Positions 51,954 to 60,207 of a stretch of DNA of 64,000 nucleotides are shown here, piece by piece; position 1 is the first letter of the stretch, and every line of letters begins with the position of its first letter. The stretch spans positions 992,001 through 1,056,000 of the forward strand of contig NC_015572.1 of NCBI RefSeq assembly GCF_000214665.1, read 5' to 3'. The DNA comes from Methylomonas methanica MC09. Lineage in GTDB: Bacteria; Pseudomonadota; Gammaproteobacteria; Methylococcales; Methylomonadaceae. Both the position numbers and the translations under genes were made by a program. The notes under the pieces were generated by a model. The model did no database searches. It was not told the origin of the DNA and saw only the letters and a list, made by a program, of their open reading frames with translations.

Positions 51954-52475
51954 ATGAGCGAAACTGTACCTAGCGTTGTATTCAAAACCCGTGTCCGCGA
52001 CGAAAGCATAGGCGGGGACAACCCGTTCCGTTGGCAGGACGTCAGCAGCGACGATATTTTCAAAGGCAAAAAAGTAGTGGTATTGGCGTTGCCGGGTGCA
52101 TTCACGCCGACCTGTTCCAGTACCCACTTACCCGGCTACGAAGCCAAATATCAGGACATCATCGCCCAGGGCGTCGATGAAGTGTATTGCCTGAGCGTCA
52201 ACGATGCCTTCACCATGTTCCAATGGGCCAAGCACCTTGGCGTACAAAACGTGAAAATGCTGCCGGACGGTAACGGCGACTTTACCCGCGGCATGGGCAT
52301 GTTGGTTAAAAAGGAAAATCTCGGCTTCGGCTACCGCTCCTGGCGTTACTCGATGTTGGTCGAGGACGGTAAGATCGTCAAGCTGTTCAGCGAGGCCGGC
52401 CAAGCCGATAATCATCCGGAAGATCCGTTCGAGGTCAGCGATGCCGACACCATGCTCGCTTATTTGAAACAATAG
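51954..52475 (+). CDS. Prx5-type peroxiredoxin
   Basis: This 173-residue thiol peroxidase has the Prx5 active site [16 protein letters not shown] (peroxidatic Cys54). The rest of the fold is typical ([20 protein letters not shown]). A second cysteine, Cys79, could serve as resolving residue, or glutathione may do so, which fits the glutathione reductase gene 69 bp downstream. The ATG follows TGGAGAA. It is divergent from oxyR. Confidence 0.93.
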   Translation: MSETVPSVVFKTRVRDESIGGDNPFRWQDVSSDDIFKGKKVVVLALPGAFTPTCSSTHLPGYEAKYQDIIAQGVDEVYCLSVNDAFTMFQWAKHLGVQNVKMLPDGNGDFTRGMGMLVKKENLGFGYRSWRYSMLVEDGKIVKLFSEAGQADNHPEDPFEVSDADTMLAYLKQ

Positions 52476-52544
52476 CGATAACCGTTAGCGGCCGGCGGGC
52501 GATAAGCCTGTCCGGCCGGGTTTATCCCGCACTGGAGTACTACT

Positions 52545-53903
52545 ATGTCTGAATACGATGTGGATTTATTTGTGATTGGGGCCGGCTCCGGCGGTGTGCG
52601 GGCCGCGCGCACCGCCGCCGGATTGGGTGCGCGGGTGGCGATTGCCGAACAGCAATATCTTGGCGGCACCTGCGTTAACGTCGGTTGCGTACCGAAAAAA
52701 TTGTTCGTGTATGCCTCGCATTTTCAAGAGGATTTTGCCGCAGCCCCCGGTTTCGGCTGGTCTTTGGCGTCGCCGCGTTTCGACTGGTCGCAATTATTGG
52801 CGCAAAAAAACCGTGAAATCGACCGCCTGCAAGGTGTCTATCAGGGCCTGTTGGACAACAGCGGCGTTACGATTGTAACCGGGCAGGCGAAGTTGCTCGA
52901 TGCGCATACCGTCTCGGTGGGCGAGCAACAATTCAGCGCCGAACGGATTTTGCTGGCGACCGGCGGTCGGCCCTGGATACCCGATATTCCGGGCAAGCAA
53001 TTCATTTCTACCTCCGACGACATGTTTGCCTTACAGCAGTTGCCGGAACGAATTTTGATCGTCGGCGGCGGTTATATCGCAGTGGAGTTCGCCGGCATCA
53101 TGCACGGCTTGGGCGTGCACACCGTCTTGAGTTACCGGGGCGACAAACTGTTGCGCGGATTCGACGAGGATGTGCGCGAGTTCGTGGCGCAAGAGATGAG
53201 CAAAAAAGGCATAGACATCCGTTTCGACAGCGATATAACCCGCATCGAAGCAGCGGCCGACGGCTATCTTGCCCACACCGCCGAGGGCCAAACCATTGCC
53301 GCCGATTTGGTGTTGTATGCTACCGGCCGGGTGCCGAATACCCAGGACTTGGGTTTGGAAAATGTGGGTGTGGCGTTGGATAAAGTCGGCGCCGTTCAAG
53401 TCGACGAATACTATCAAACCAGCCAGCCGTCGATTTTTGCCTTGGGCGACGTGACCGACCGCGTCAGTCTGACGCCGGTGGCCACCGCCGAAGCCATGGC
53501 CCTGGTCAATCGGCTGTATGCAAACCAGTGGACGCCGGTGGATTACGAGCATATTCCCTCGGCGGTTTTTTGCCAGCCCAACGTTGCGACCGTCGGTTTG
53601 ACCGAGGCAGCAGCCAAAAAGCGTTACCCCAATGATATCGACGTGTATAAATCGGTGTTCACGCCGATGAAACATACCTTGTCGGGCCTGGGCGAAAAGA
53701 CGCTGATGAAAATGCTGGTGCAGCGCAGCAGCAACCGGGTGTTGGGTATTCATATGGTCGGGGCCGACGCCGGAGAAATTATCCAAGGTATGGCGGTTGC
53801 CATTCGGGCCGGGGCCACCAAGGCGGTGTTCGATTCCACTATCGGGATACATCCGACGGCGGCCGAAGAATTCGTCACCCTGCGTAAGCCGCATACCGAA
53901 TGA
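52545..53903 (+). CDS. gor: Glutathione-disulfide reductase
   Basis: This 452-residue flavoenzyme restores GSH using NADPH. It has FAD binding [16 protein letters not shown], redox disulfide [15 protein letters not shown] (Cys43/Cys48), NADPH site [17 protein letters not shown], and the catalytic C-terminal [14 protein letters not shown]. Length is normal. It supplies reductant for the peroxiredoxin upstream, and both are likely OxyR-induced. Confidence 0.95.
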   Translation: MSEYDVDLFVIGAGSGGVRAARTAAGLGARVAIAEQQYLGGTCVNVGCVPKKLFVYASHFQEDFAAAPGFGWSLASPRFDWSQLLAQKNREIDRLQGVYQGLLDNSGVTIVTGQAKLLDAHTVSVGEQQFSAERILLATGGRPWIPDIPGKQFISTSDDMFALQQLPERILIVGGGYIAVEFAGIMHGLGVHTVLSYRGDKLLRGFDEDVREFVAQEMSKKGIDIRFDSDITRIEAAADGYLAHTAEGQTIAADLVLYATGRVPNTQDLGLENVGVALDKVGAVQVDEYYQTSQPSIFALGDVTDRVSLTPVATAEAMALVNRLYANQWTPVDYEHIPSAVFCQPNVATVGLTEAAAKKRYPNDIDVYKSVFTPMKHTLSGLGEKTLMKMLVQRSSNRVLGIHMVGADAGEIIQGMAVAIRAGATKAVFDSTIGIHPTAAEEFVTLRKPHTE

Positions 53904-54019
53904 TGAATGCAGTTAGATTTCTGTTGTGCAAATCGTAAATAAAGGTACAGTTGTACCGCTGTTCGGAATGTGCCGGCGCAGGCCGGCATAGGTTTCAAAA
54001 CCCAAACAAGGAGGCCGTT

Positions 54020-55192
54020 ATGCGCCACTTTCTGTTACTGATCCTGAGTGCTGCCCGTTACGCCGATGTCGCTCAGGCTGCCGATACGCCCCAGCCAGCC
54101 GCCGCATCGGTACCGGCCGCCAACCCGTTGTTGGGCCTGCCGCCGGTGCCGGTACCTGCCGACAATCCGCAATCGCCGGCGAAAATCGCCTTGGGCGACA
54201 AACTGTTTCACGATAAACGCTTTTCCATAGACGGCACGATCAGCTGTGCGTCGTGCCATGACGGCAGCAAAGCCTTTACCGACAATCTGCCGGTTTCGGT
54301 CGGTCACCACGGTTTGACCGGCACCCGCAACGCGCCGACGGTAATCAACGCGGCATTTTATAAATTTCAATTTTGGGACGGCCGCGAGCAGGACTTGGAA
54401 GGCCAGGCCAAGGGGCCGTTTATCAATCCGGTGGAAGCGGGTTTGCCCAGCCACCAACCCATTTTGGATATCGTGCGCAGCGACCCGGACTATAAGGCGG
54501 CGTTCAAGGAGGTATTCAATGTCGCCGATGCCAAGCTGACCATGGAGCATGTGGTCAAAGCCATCGCCAGCTTCGAACGCAGTATCGTGGCCGGCGACTC
54601 GGCCTTCGACCGTTTTTATTTCCAGGGCGATCAAAGTGCGTTAAACGAGCAGCAAAAGCGCGGTTTTCAATTGTTTTTGGGGCAGGGCCGCTGCGTGTCC
54701 TGTCATGTGATCGAACAAGACCAAGCCTTGTTTACCGATAACCGCTTTCATAATATCGGCATCGGCATCAATGCCGTGCAGGACGATGTGCCCCGTTTGG
54801 CGCAGGCGTTTTTGGAGGCTAAAAACAAGGGCGGCGATGTCGATCAAATGGTGCTGACCGACAAGAAATCCTCCGAACTGGGCCGCTTTGCGGTTACCGA
54901 CGGTATCAGCGAAATCGGCGCTTTTAAAACGCCGACCCTGCGCAACATTGCTTTGACCGCGCCGTACATGCACGACGGCAGCCTGAAAACCTTGAAAGAG
55001 GTGGTCATCCATTACAACAACGGTGGGGTAACGCCGGCAAGCGCGCCGGTCAATCCCTATCTTAGCGGCGGTATTCGACCCTTGAACCTGCTGGACAGCC
55101 AGATCGACGATCTGGCGGCTTTTTTGGACAGCCTGACCAGCCAGCAATACCTTAAATCCGTTGTTGCCAGACCGGGAGAAAACTATGAATGA
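54020..55192 (+). CDS. Dihaem cytochrome c peroxidase (MauG/CcpA family)
   Basis: This 390-residue periplasmic protein starts at the ATG at 54020 with a strong AAGGAGG site. The signal sequence is short (RHFLLLILSA, cleavage near AQAAD). Two c-haem sites are CASCH (SCASCHDGSKAFTDN) and CVSCH (GRCVSCHVIEQD). Peroxidase-family segments TGTRNAPTVINAAFY and TPTLRNIALTAPYMHDGSLK are intact. It reduces H2O2 with electrons from small cytochromes; the monohaem cytochrome two genes downstream is a likely donor. It overlaps the next gene by 8 bp. Confidence 0.93.
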   Translation: MRHFLLLILSAARYADVAQAADTPQPAAASVPAANPLLGLPPVPVPADNPQSPAKIALGDKLFHDKRFSIDGTISCASCHDGSKAFTDNLPVSVGHHGLTGTRNAPTVINAAFYKFQFWDGREQDLEGQAKGPFINPVEAGLPSHQPILDIVRSDPDYKAAFKEVFNVADAKLTMEHVVKAIASFERSIVAGDSAFDRFYFQGDQSALNEQQKRGFQLFLGQGRCVSCHVIEQDQALFTDNRFHNIGIGINAVQDDVPRLAQAFLEAKNKGGDVDQMVLTDKKSSELGRFAVTDGISEIGAFKTPTLRNIALTAPYMHDGSLKTLKEVVIHYNNGGVTPASAPVNPYLSGGIRPLNLLDSQIDDLAAFLDSLTSQQYLKSVVARPGENYE

Positions 55193-56261
55193 CATCAATC
55201 GAAGCCGACGGAATTTTATAAAAACCGGCGGCACTTTGGCTTTGGGCGCCACTTTGCCCATCAGTCTGGTGGAACTGGCTTTTGCCGACAGCGCTGAAAA
55301 TTTTACCTTTGCCTACATTTCCGATGCCCATATACAGCATATCAAGGGCAACCGCTTCGTGCGTAATTGGGACATGGGTTTGAAGCGGGCGGTGGCGGAA
55401 GTCAATTTGTTAACGCCCAAGCCGGATTTCGTGATGTTCGGCGGCGACTTGGCGCAGTTGGGCTCGCAAGCCGAACTGGACCATGGCGCGGAATTCATGT
55501 CTGCACTTAAGCACGACGTGCGCTATGTGATGGGCGAGCACGATTACTATCTGGATTTGGGCGCTTACTGGGAAAAACTGTTCGGCCCGCAGTTCTACAG
55601 CTTCGACCACAAGGGCGTGCATTTCATCGTCTTGAACAGCATTCGCACCTACGACGACTGGACTTATAAACGCTGGCCGACCGCCGAACAGCGCATGCTG
55701 GAAATGGCAGGTCTGGACAACCCCAACGGTTCGCCGTTTATGGTCGGCGAAGAGCAACGCAAGTGGCTGAGCGCGGATTTGGCCAAGGTTGCCAAAACCA
55801 CGCCGGTGGTGGTGTTCTCGCACTCGCCGCTGCAAAAAATTTATAAGGGCTGGAATTTCTGGACCGAGGATGCCGAGCAGATTCAGGCTTTGCTGAAACC
55901 GTACAAAAAAGTCTCGGTAATCTACGGCCACGTGCACCAGATCCAATATAACCAGATCGGTAACATCAGCTTTAATTCGGTGATGGCGACCGCCTGGCCG
56001 TGGCCGTATCCGCAAGCGTATGCGCAAGCCGAGCAGTATTTGCCCAAGCTGACCGTGCCGATGAACCGGGCCGACCCGTTCTTCGAACGCGACGCCACCG
56101 GTTGGCAGTTTATCAACGTCGCGAACGGCAATGTGGATGTGAATTTTACTTTGTACAGCAACAAGGACAGGGTGGTGCGCTTCGACAAGGCCAAAAAACA
56201 ACCGCAAGACGCGGAATACCAAGCCGAAAAAGCCCGTATCAATCCGCAACGTCATTACTAA
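55185..56261 (+). CDS. Tat-exported calcineurin-like metallophosphoesterase
   Basis: This 358-residue protein starts at the ATG inside the end of the peroxidase gene. The twin-arginine signal SRRNFIKTGGTLALGATLPI directs folded export. The binuclear-metal motifs are in order: DAHIQH (first D-x-H), VMFGGDLAQLG, MGEHDYY (in place of GNHD), VVFSHSPL and IYGHVHQIQ. It would act on phosphoesters in the periplasm; the substrate is unknown. Tight coupling to a dihaem peroxidase is unusual and may reflect handling of a phosphorylated or metal-bound substrate. Confidence 0.9.
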   Translation: MNDINRSRRNFIKTGGTLALGATLPISLVELAFADSAENFTFAYISDAHIQHIKGNRFVRNWDMGLKRAVAEVNLLTPKPDFVMFGGDLAQLGSQAELDHGAEFMSALKHDVRYVMGEHDYYLDLGAYWEKLFGPQFYSFDHKGVHFIVLNSIRTYDDWTYKRWPTAEQRMLEMAGLDNPNGSPFMVGEEQRKWLSADLAKVAKTTPVVVFSHSPLQKIYKGWNFWTEDAEQIQALLKPYKKVSVIYGHVHQIQYNQIGNISFNSVMATAWPWPYPQAYAQAEQYLPKLTVPMNRADPFFERDATGWQFINVANGNVDVNFTLYSNKDRVVRFDKAKKQPQDAEYQAEKARINPQRHY

Positions 56262-56278
56262 GCAGGCAGGAGATTATT

Positions 56279-56689
56279 ATGTCTACATTCAATTTTATCG
56301 GTAAAGGCCTGCTGGCGTTGAGCTTGGCGGCAAGCGTCAATTTGGTTTCGGCGGACGAATTTACCCCGGAAGACGAACAACGTTGGCAGCAGCAGTTCAT
56401 GGACAGCGTCAAGCAAGGCCGGGAATTATGGACCAGCTCGACCCTGGGCACCAATGGCGTGGCGTGCGCGCAATGCCATCCCAACGCCGCCAACACCCAT
56501 CCGGAAACTTACCCCAAATTCCAGAAACAAATCGGCAAGGTGATTCCGTTATGGGAGATGATCAACTGGTGCTTGCGCAACCCGCTGGAAGGCGTGCCGC
56601 TGGCGGCCGACGACCCGAAAATGATCGCCATTCAGGCTTACGTGACCCATGAACGGCGCGGGGTGAAGCTGGAGCCGGGTAAGCATTAA
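56279..56689 (+). CDS. Monohaem c-type cytochrome
   Basis: This 136-residue protein has a Sec signal (MSTFNFIGKGLLALSLAASV, cleavage near VSADE). One haem site is CAQCH (NGVACAQCHPNAANTHPETY), followed by IGKVIPLWEMINWCLRNPLE. That stretch resembles SoxA/SoxX-like or TMAO-type small cytochromes, with the sixth ligand possibly a Met or Cys in that region. It follows the phosphoesterase by 17 bp with a CAGGAG site and is probably the electron partner of the dihaem peroxidase. Confidence 0.88.
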   Translation: MSTFNFIGKGLLALSLAASVNLVSADEFTPEDEQRWQQQFMDSVKQGRELWTSSTLGTNGVACAQCHPNAANTHPETYPKFQKQIGKVIPLWEMINWCLRNPLEGVPLAADDPKMIAIQAYVTHERRGVKLEPGKH

Positions 56690-56761
56690 ATATGCGTATG
56701 CACTTTGAGTTTTGGCCCCATAATGCCCTCTTGCGATGGAGAGGGTCGTAAAAGTAATGAT

Positions 56762-56834
56762 GTAGGTTGGGCTGAGCGCGGCGAAGCCCAAAAAAATCAG
56801 CATGTTGGGCTTCATTGTATTCAGCCCAACCTAC
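56762..56834. repeat. REP/MITE-like inverted repeat (GTAGGTTGGGCTGA ends)
   Basis: A 73-bp element has perfect 14-bp ends (56762-56775 and 56821-56834) and an inner GAAGCCCA / TGGGCTTC pair. It lies in the 216-bp gap before the ferritin gene, so that gene may need its own promoter. Confidence 0.78.
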
Positions 56835-56905
56835 CTTCTGCGTCAGCTTCCGATGGAGATGGTCAGGGTGAAGCGAATCAAAAACCTCTTTAAGGAGATA
56901 AAACC

Positions 56906-57193
56906 ATGGCAAACGAAGGCTATCACGAACCCATTGACGAACTTAGCGACGCGACCCGCGACATGCACCGGGCCATTACCTCGCTGATGGAAGAACTGGA
57001 AGCGGTCGATTGGTACAACCAGCGGGTCGACGCCTGTAAAAACCCGGAATTGAAAGCCATTCTGGCGCATAACCGCGACGAGGAAAAAGAACACGCGGCC
57101 ATGGTGCTGGAATGGATACGCAGACAAGACCCGAAATTCGATCATGAGCTGAGGGATTATTTGTTTACCGATAAAACCATTGCTCATGAGTAA
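56906..57193 (+). CDS. EncFtn-type (encapsulated-ferritin-like) iron protein without encapsulation tail
   Basis: This 95-residue two-helix protein has a perfect AAGGAG site. It is strikingly like encapsulated ferritin of Rhodospirillum: MEELEAVDWYNQRVDA and LAHNRDEEKEHAAMVLEWIR. The ferroxidase ligands appear as Glu30, Glu60 and His63, with the neighbouring Trp36 kept. Family members form ring-shaped decamers that oxidise Fe(II). Typical EncFtn proteins end in an encapsulin-targeting peptide and are followed by the shell gene; here the chain stops at LFTDKTIAHE and no shell gene follows. It sits downstream of the peroxidase-cytochrome operon. Confidence 0.9.
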   Translation: MANEGYHEPIDELSDATRDMHRAITSLMEELEAVDWYNQRVDACKNPELKAILAHNRDEEKEHAAMVLEWIRRQDPKFDHELRDYLFTDKTIAHE

Positions 57194-57196
57194 CAA

Positions 57197-57231
57197 CGTT
57201 GGATGCGGCGGGGCGCGCATCGTATCCAACG
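57197..57231 (+). terminator. Possible terminator hairpin after ferritin gene
   Basis: An 8-bp stem CGTTGGAT / ATCCAACG encloses a GC-rich loop with further pairing, directly after the stop. No T-run follows, so this is only a weak terminator candidate. Confidence 0.35.
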
Positions 57232-57308
57232 GCCTCCATATAGAATTTTCGGCGGAAGCTTTTATTTGCTTTGGTTAGTGGCTAAGATAGGTTGGAATTT
57301 AAATAGGT

Positions 57309-57436
57309 AGGCAAAATTGTCTGATTTTTGGGCTAATATCAAGTTATCAAGGCAAATATGCACGATTTACCGATTATGCAGGCAAAAGAGCCTGAAAACC
57401 CCGTTAATATCAACTTATGCAGGCATATTTGCCTGA
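57309..57436. repeat. Array of four imperfect 16-bp palindromes in a 71-bp tandem duplication
   Basis: The unit AGGCAnnnnnnGCCTGA and its degenerate forms start at 57309, 57350, 57380 and 57421, spaced 41, 30 and 41 bp. The sequence between units 1-2 and 3-4 is also similar (CTAATATCAAGTTAT and TTAATATCAACTTAT). The block is therefore a diverged tandem duplication of about 71 bp. It is AT-rich, has no coding sense and immediately precedes the accessory gene at 57476. Confidence 0.7.
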
Positions 57437-57475
57437 TAATCAATGGTTAAGCGTTACAGATTTTGGAATTCGTAA

Positions 57476-57910
57476 ATGAAGCCAAGCATAGCAATTACAT
57501 TAAAATACCATCATGATCATATCGAAGATTCGGTAGTTATTTTTAGTTGTGAGAAGTGCTTGATCTACTTGGTTGCGGAGGAAAAGCAGTATCCTGCAGC
57601 ATTTGTAAAATTGGAATTCGAAGGGGTTCAATGTGTGCGAAGTGCCAGAACTGATTGTAGTCCCGCAATTGGTATATACCCGAAAGAATCCGGAGCAAGT
57701 TTTATTGTTGAACTTACAGAATCTAAGTGGCCTATGGAGGCCCATAAATCGTATGTGTACGCTGGTTCACAGATAAAACCAAGAGGGCATCACTATATCG
57801 TTACAAATCATGACATCTTCCATGAAATTTTAGCTGATTCCTTTAACGAAAGCCTTGTTCAACAAGGTGGTAATGAATATGATTTTATTAAAAGCCAATT
57901 TGTCGTGTAA
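57476..57910 (+). CDS. Hypothetical protein, first integron cassette gene
   Basis: This 144-residue protein of unrecognised family has no signal peptide (SIAITLKYHHDHIEDSVVIF to GHHYIVTNHDIFHEILADSF). Base composition is more A+T-rich than the genome block to the left. It ends 12 bp before a good attC site, the usual place for a cassette gene. A GTTACAG sequence at 57453 may mark the left cassette border, though it fits the core consensus only loosely. Confidence 0.6.
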   Translation: MKPSIAITLKYHHDHIEDSVVIFSCEKCLIYLVAEEKQYPAAFVKLEFEGVQCVRSARTDCSPAIGIYPKESGASFIVELTESKWPMEAHKSYVYAGSQIKPRGHHYIVTNHDIFHEILADSFNESLVQQGGNEYDFIKSQFVV

Positions 57911-57922
57911 TATATTTCCAGC

Positions 57923-58036
57923 GCTTAACAAAGCTGTCATAGGGACATTTTTTGCTACGCTCCGTTTTGGGGTGGCTTCGCCACTTTACCCCAAAACTCC
58001 ACTACACAAAAAATGCCCCATACAGCGGCGTTGGGC
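57923..58036 (+). other. Integron attC recombination site (114 bp)
   Basis: The outer core sites are GCTTAAC (57923-57929, RYYYAAC) and GTTGGGC (58030-58036, GTTRRRY). The inner arms GCTGTCATAGGGACATTTTTTG and CAAAAAATGCCCCATACAGC pair over their whole length except for two extra-helical bases (C and A) on one arm, the hallmark of a folded attC. A self-complementary centre (GTTTTGGGG / CCCCAAAAC) forms the variable terminal structure. Confidence 0.85.
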
Positions 58037-58089
58037 GACTTAGATATTGATATGCCTCAAGCGCCGTTACACTCCTAGAAAACGCCTCT

Positions 58090-58845
58090 GTGTTTATTAA
58101 TGAGGCTATCCGTAACGCTCGCAGAGCAAAGCGAGAGCCGAGGTACTGGTCGTTTGCCATTCTTCATCTGATTCAGGGCTTGGAGCTCCTGATGAAACAT
58201 GTACTTCAACTTCAGCACCCGCTTTTTATCTTCGAAAACATCGACAACCCTAAGAACACAGTCAGCCTGACGCTCTGCCTTGATAGGTTGAAAAGCATTG
58301 CCAATATTCCAATCGACGAGAAAGAGGAGCGCGCAATTAAACGCGCGAGCACGCAACGCAACAAGATAGTTCATCACGAATATGAACTAAACCCCGACTA
58401 TTACCGCACCGTATTCGTCGAGCTGTTTGAGTTTGTGCATTACTTTCATGCCAAACACTTGTCGGGTGAGCTGCATGATCGAATTGATTCCAAGTTGTGG
58501 CGAACAGAAGCGGAGTTGTTAGCGCAATTCGACAATGAGTGGGTGACCTACCGTGGCAAGAAACTTCCAAGTAGCTTGCCCCTTGACATCGTTGTAGCGC
58601 AGCGGTACACGACCGTTCGAAAACCCACCGAAGACGGGTACAGTTATCTGCCTCGTGAAAGGTACTGCGGAGAGCATGGTTCCGAGTGCCCTGACTGCGG
58701 CGTAAACAATGGCGAGTTTCACACATCCTTCTGCGATATTGAGAGCTGCCCAAGCTGCGGTGGGCAACTACTGATGTGCCTTGTATCGCCGGAGGCCTGC
58801 AATGTCGAGTACTGGATTCCAACCCGAGGAAAAGGGCTGCCATGA
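58090..58845 (+). CDS. HEPN-like protein with C-terminal zinc-ribbon, second cassette gene
   Basis: This 251-residue product is read from GTG at 58090. The helical N-half (AIRNARRAKREPRYWSFAIL, LIQGLELLMKHVLQLQHPLF, STQRNKIVHHEYEL) is HEPN-like with an R-N-x3-H motif. The end has paired cysteines typical of zinc knuckles (CGEHGSECPDCG, CDIESCPSCGGQ). The frame stays open to 58051 and continues the family-like sequence VTLLENASVFINEAI, while a better ATG at 58052 (MPQAPLHS) is one frame off. The natural start may have been lost by a one-base deletion near 58072. The gene is bounded by attC sites on both sides. Confidence 0.65.
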   Translation: MFINEAIRNARRAKREPRYWSFAILHLIQGLELLMKHVLQLQHPLFIFENIDNPKNTVSLTLCLDRLKSIANIPIDEKEERAIKRASTQRNKIVHHEYELNPDYYRTVFVELFEFVHYFHAKHLSGELHDRIDSKLWRTEAELLAQFDNEWVTYRGKKLPSSLPLDIVVAQRYTTVRKPTEDGYSYLPRERYCGEHGSECPDCGVNNGEFHTSFCDIESCPSCGGQLLMCLVSPEACNVEYWIPTRGKGLP

Positions 58846-58855
58846 ACTCAGAGTC

Positions 58856-58918
58856 GCCCAACCCGGCAGTCGAGAGGGACGCCGCAAAAGCGCGGCGCCC
58901 CTCACTTTTACGTTAGCC
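58856..58918 (+). other. Integron attC recombination site (63 bp)
   Basis: The outer cores are GCCCAAC (58856-58862) and GTTAGCC (58912-58918). Between them GAGAGGGACGCCGC pairs with GCGGCGCCCCTC around an AAAAGC loop. This is a classical short 59-base-element layout, 10 bp after the end of the second cassette gene. Confidence 0.85.
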
Positions 58919-58931
58919 ATTAGGAGTGCCC

Positions 58932-59642
58932 TTGGAGAATAGCGAGCTAGAAAATCGTCCGGTTGACTACGTCACAATTGCTGCGAAGGGTTGCCTCGGA
59001 GCGGTTCCTTTCGTTGGTTCACTGCTTGCGGAACTGGCAGGAAACGTCATACCAAACCAGCGTATTGACCGCATAACGAAGTTTGCACTGCTACTCGAAA
59101 CGCGTCTAGGAGAGCTAGAGCGAGTCGAATTACAGACTCGAATGGCCACCCCCGAGGGTGCAGACCTTTTGGAGGAGGGCATACGCCAGGCAGCATCTTC
59201 ACTGTCCGATGAACGGCGCGAATACATCGCCAATTTGATCGCAAACGGTATTGCATGTTCGGATATCAGCGATCAAGAATCGAAGCATCTATTGCGCATT
59301 CTCGGAGAACTCAGCGACGTGGAGATCATATGGCTGCGTAGCTACGCTGAACAAACTATGGGTGGAGATAACGAGTATCGAGAGAAGCACGCCGTAGTGC
59401 TAGACATTGAACCTGCTTTCGTGGGCTCTCCACAGTCCGTACTCGACAAAAATTCTCTAGCCAAGAGCTACAAACTCCACCTAGCTCGCCTTGGACTTCT
59501 CCAAGAACGTCTTGCAATTGACCACAAGACCAAGCTCCTGAAAATCGATAGCCAAGGGAAGACGGAGGTCAAAGGGTACGACCTTTCTGGTCTTGGCTGG
59601 CTAATGCTACGCTCTATTGGGTTGTCTGATGACCTGGGATAA
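58932..59642 (+). CDS. Hypothetical protein, third cassette gene
   Basis: This 236-residue protein starts at TTG 58932, placed five bases after AGGAG. A GTG at 58926 overlaps that ribosome site and is less likely. A hydrophobic segment near the start (AAKGCLGAVPFVGSLLAELA) looks like an amphipathic or short membrane helix of the type seen in defence-like proteins. A helical middle (GIRQAASSLSDERREYIANL) and a wHTH-like C-terminal part (LHLARLGLLQERLAIDHKTK, then YDLSGLGWLMLRSIG) follow. The family is not firmly recognised. It begins 13 bp after an attC site. Confidence 0.68.
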   Translation: MENSELENRPVDYVTIAAKGCLGAVPFVGSLLAELAGNVIPNQRIDRITKFALLLETRLGELERVELQTRMATPEGADLLEEGIRQAASSLSDERREYIANLIANGIACSDISDQESKHLLRILGELSDVEIIWLRSYAEQTMGGDNEYREKHAVVLDIEPAFVGSPQSVLDKNSLAKSYKLHLARLGLLQERLAIDHKTKLLKIDSQGKTEVKGYDLSGLGWLMLRSIGLSDDLG

Positions 59643-59668
59643 CACAACGCTTCACCCGACCAAAAACC

Positions 59669-59872
59669 GAACTAAGGGGGTTAGGCCTTTCAATCAAGCA
59701 AAACTACAAAAATCCGTTGTGGTTTTTAGCTTAAAGATTGCAAAATTAATAATCCGACTCTATCGGCGCCACTCTGTTTACTGACCTTCCGTGCGAAATG
59801 TCGAACCTTGACCTTCCAATTCGGATAAAAAATCACCAGCACGGTTCTCAAACATGCATTAAGTTCCATTAG
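59669..59872. repeat. 204-bp direct repeat, copy 1
   Basis: This copy is about 89% identical by eye to 61102-61304 in the same orientation, with some 22 differences. It contains a hairpin AAAAATCC-GTTGT-GGTTTTT and ends in TCACCAGCACGGTTCTCAAA followed by a CATTAAG-CCATTAG tail. It starts ~27 bp after the third cassette gene, whose attC seems to be cut off here. No gene is supported in 59643-60207. Confidence 0.85.
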
Positions 59873-60207
59873 CTATGTATGCATCGCATAACGTTTGCAA
59901 AAGATAAAGATCAAAAAGGTACTCGATGCGTACCCTACAGAGCTACATGGCTCTGACTCCATTTATTTAAACAGAGTATCTACCGGGTTGCCTGATGCAT
60001 TGGCCGGTAGCGGCGAAAATCGCGTTAAAGTTCTAGTTCTTACAGCTGTAAAATTGTGATATAAATCCCATTGTCATAAATATATGGCGTCTTGATTCAT
60101 TTATGCGTGGACAAGGCTGTGTGTTGATGATAGGCGGGTATCAAGATATGATGAGAACAGGTTGAAATGTTTAGTTTCCCTGATAGCGCAATTTTAAGGA
60201 GCCAACA
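59873..60207. other. Non-coding upstream region of VPLPA protein gene
   Basis: This stretch has 335 bp of AT-rich sequence without a supported gene. It presumably carries the promoter of the gene at 60208, which has a strong AAGGAG ribosome site. No specific operator could be named. Confidence 0.4.

Noticed and set aside
57309..57436. CRISPR-like array
   Set aside because: Repeat units are only 16 bp, imperfect and palindromic, spacers alternate 41/30 bp spacing and are themselves similar. No cas gene is nearby.
59640..59668. Third attC site after the last cassette gene
   Set aside because: AACACAACGCTTCACCCGAC looks like the left half of an attC, but no RYYYAAC/GTTRRRY pair can be completed before the 204-bp repeat begins. 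At best it is truncated.
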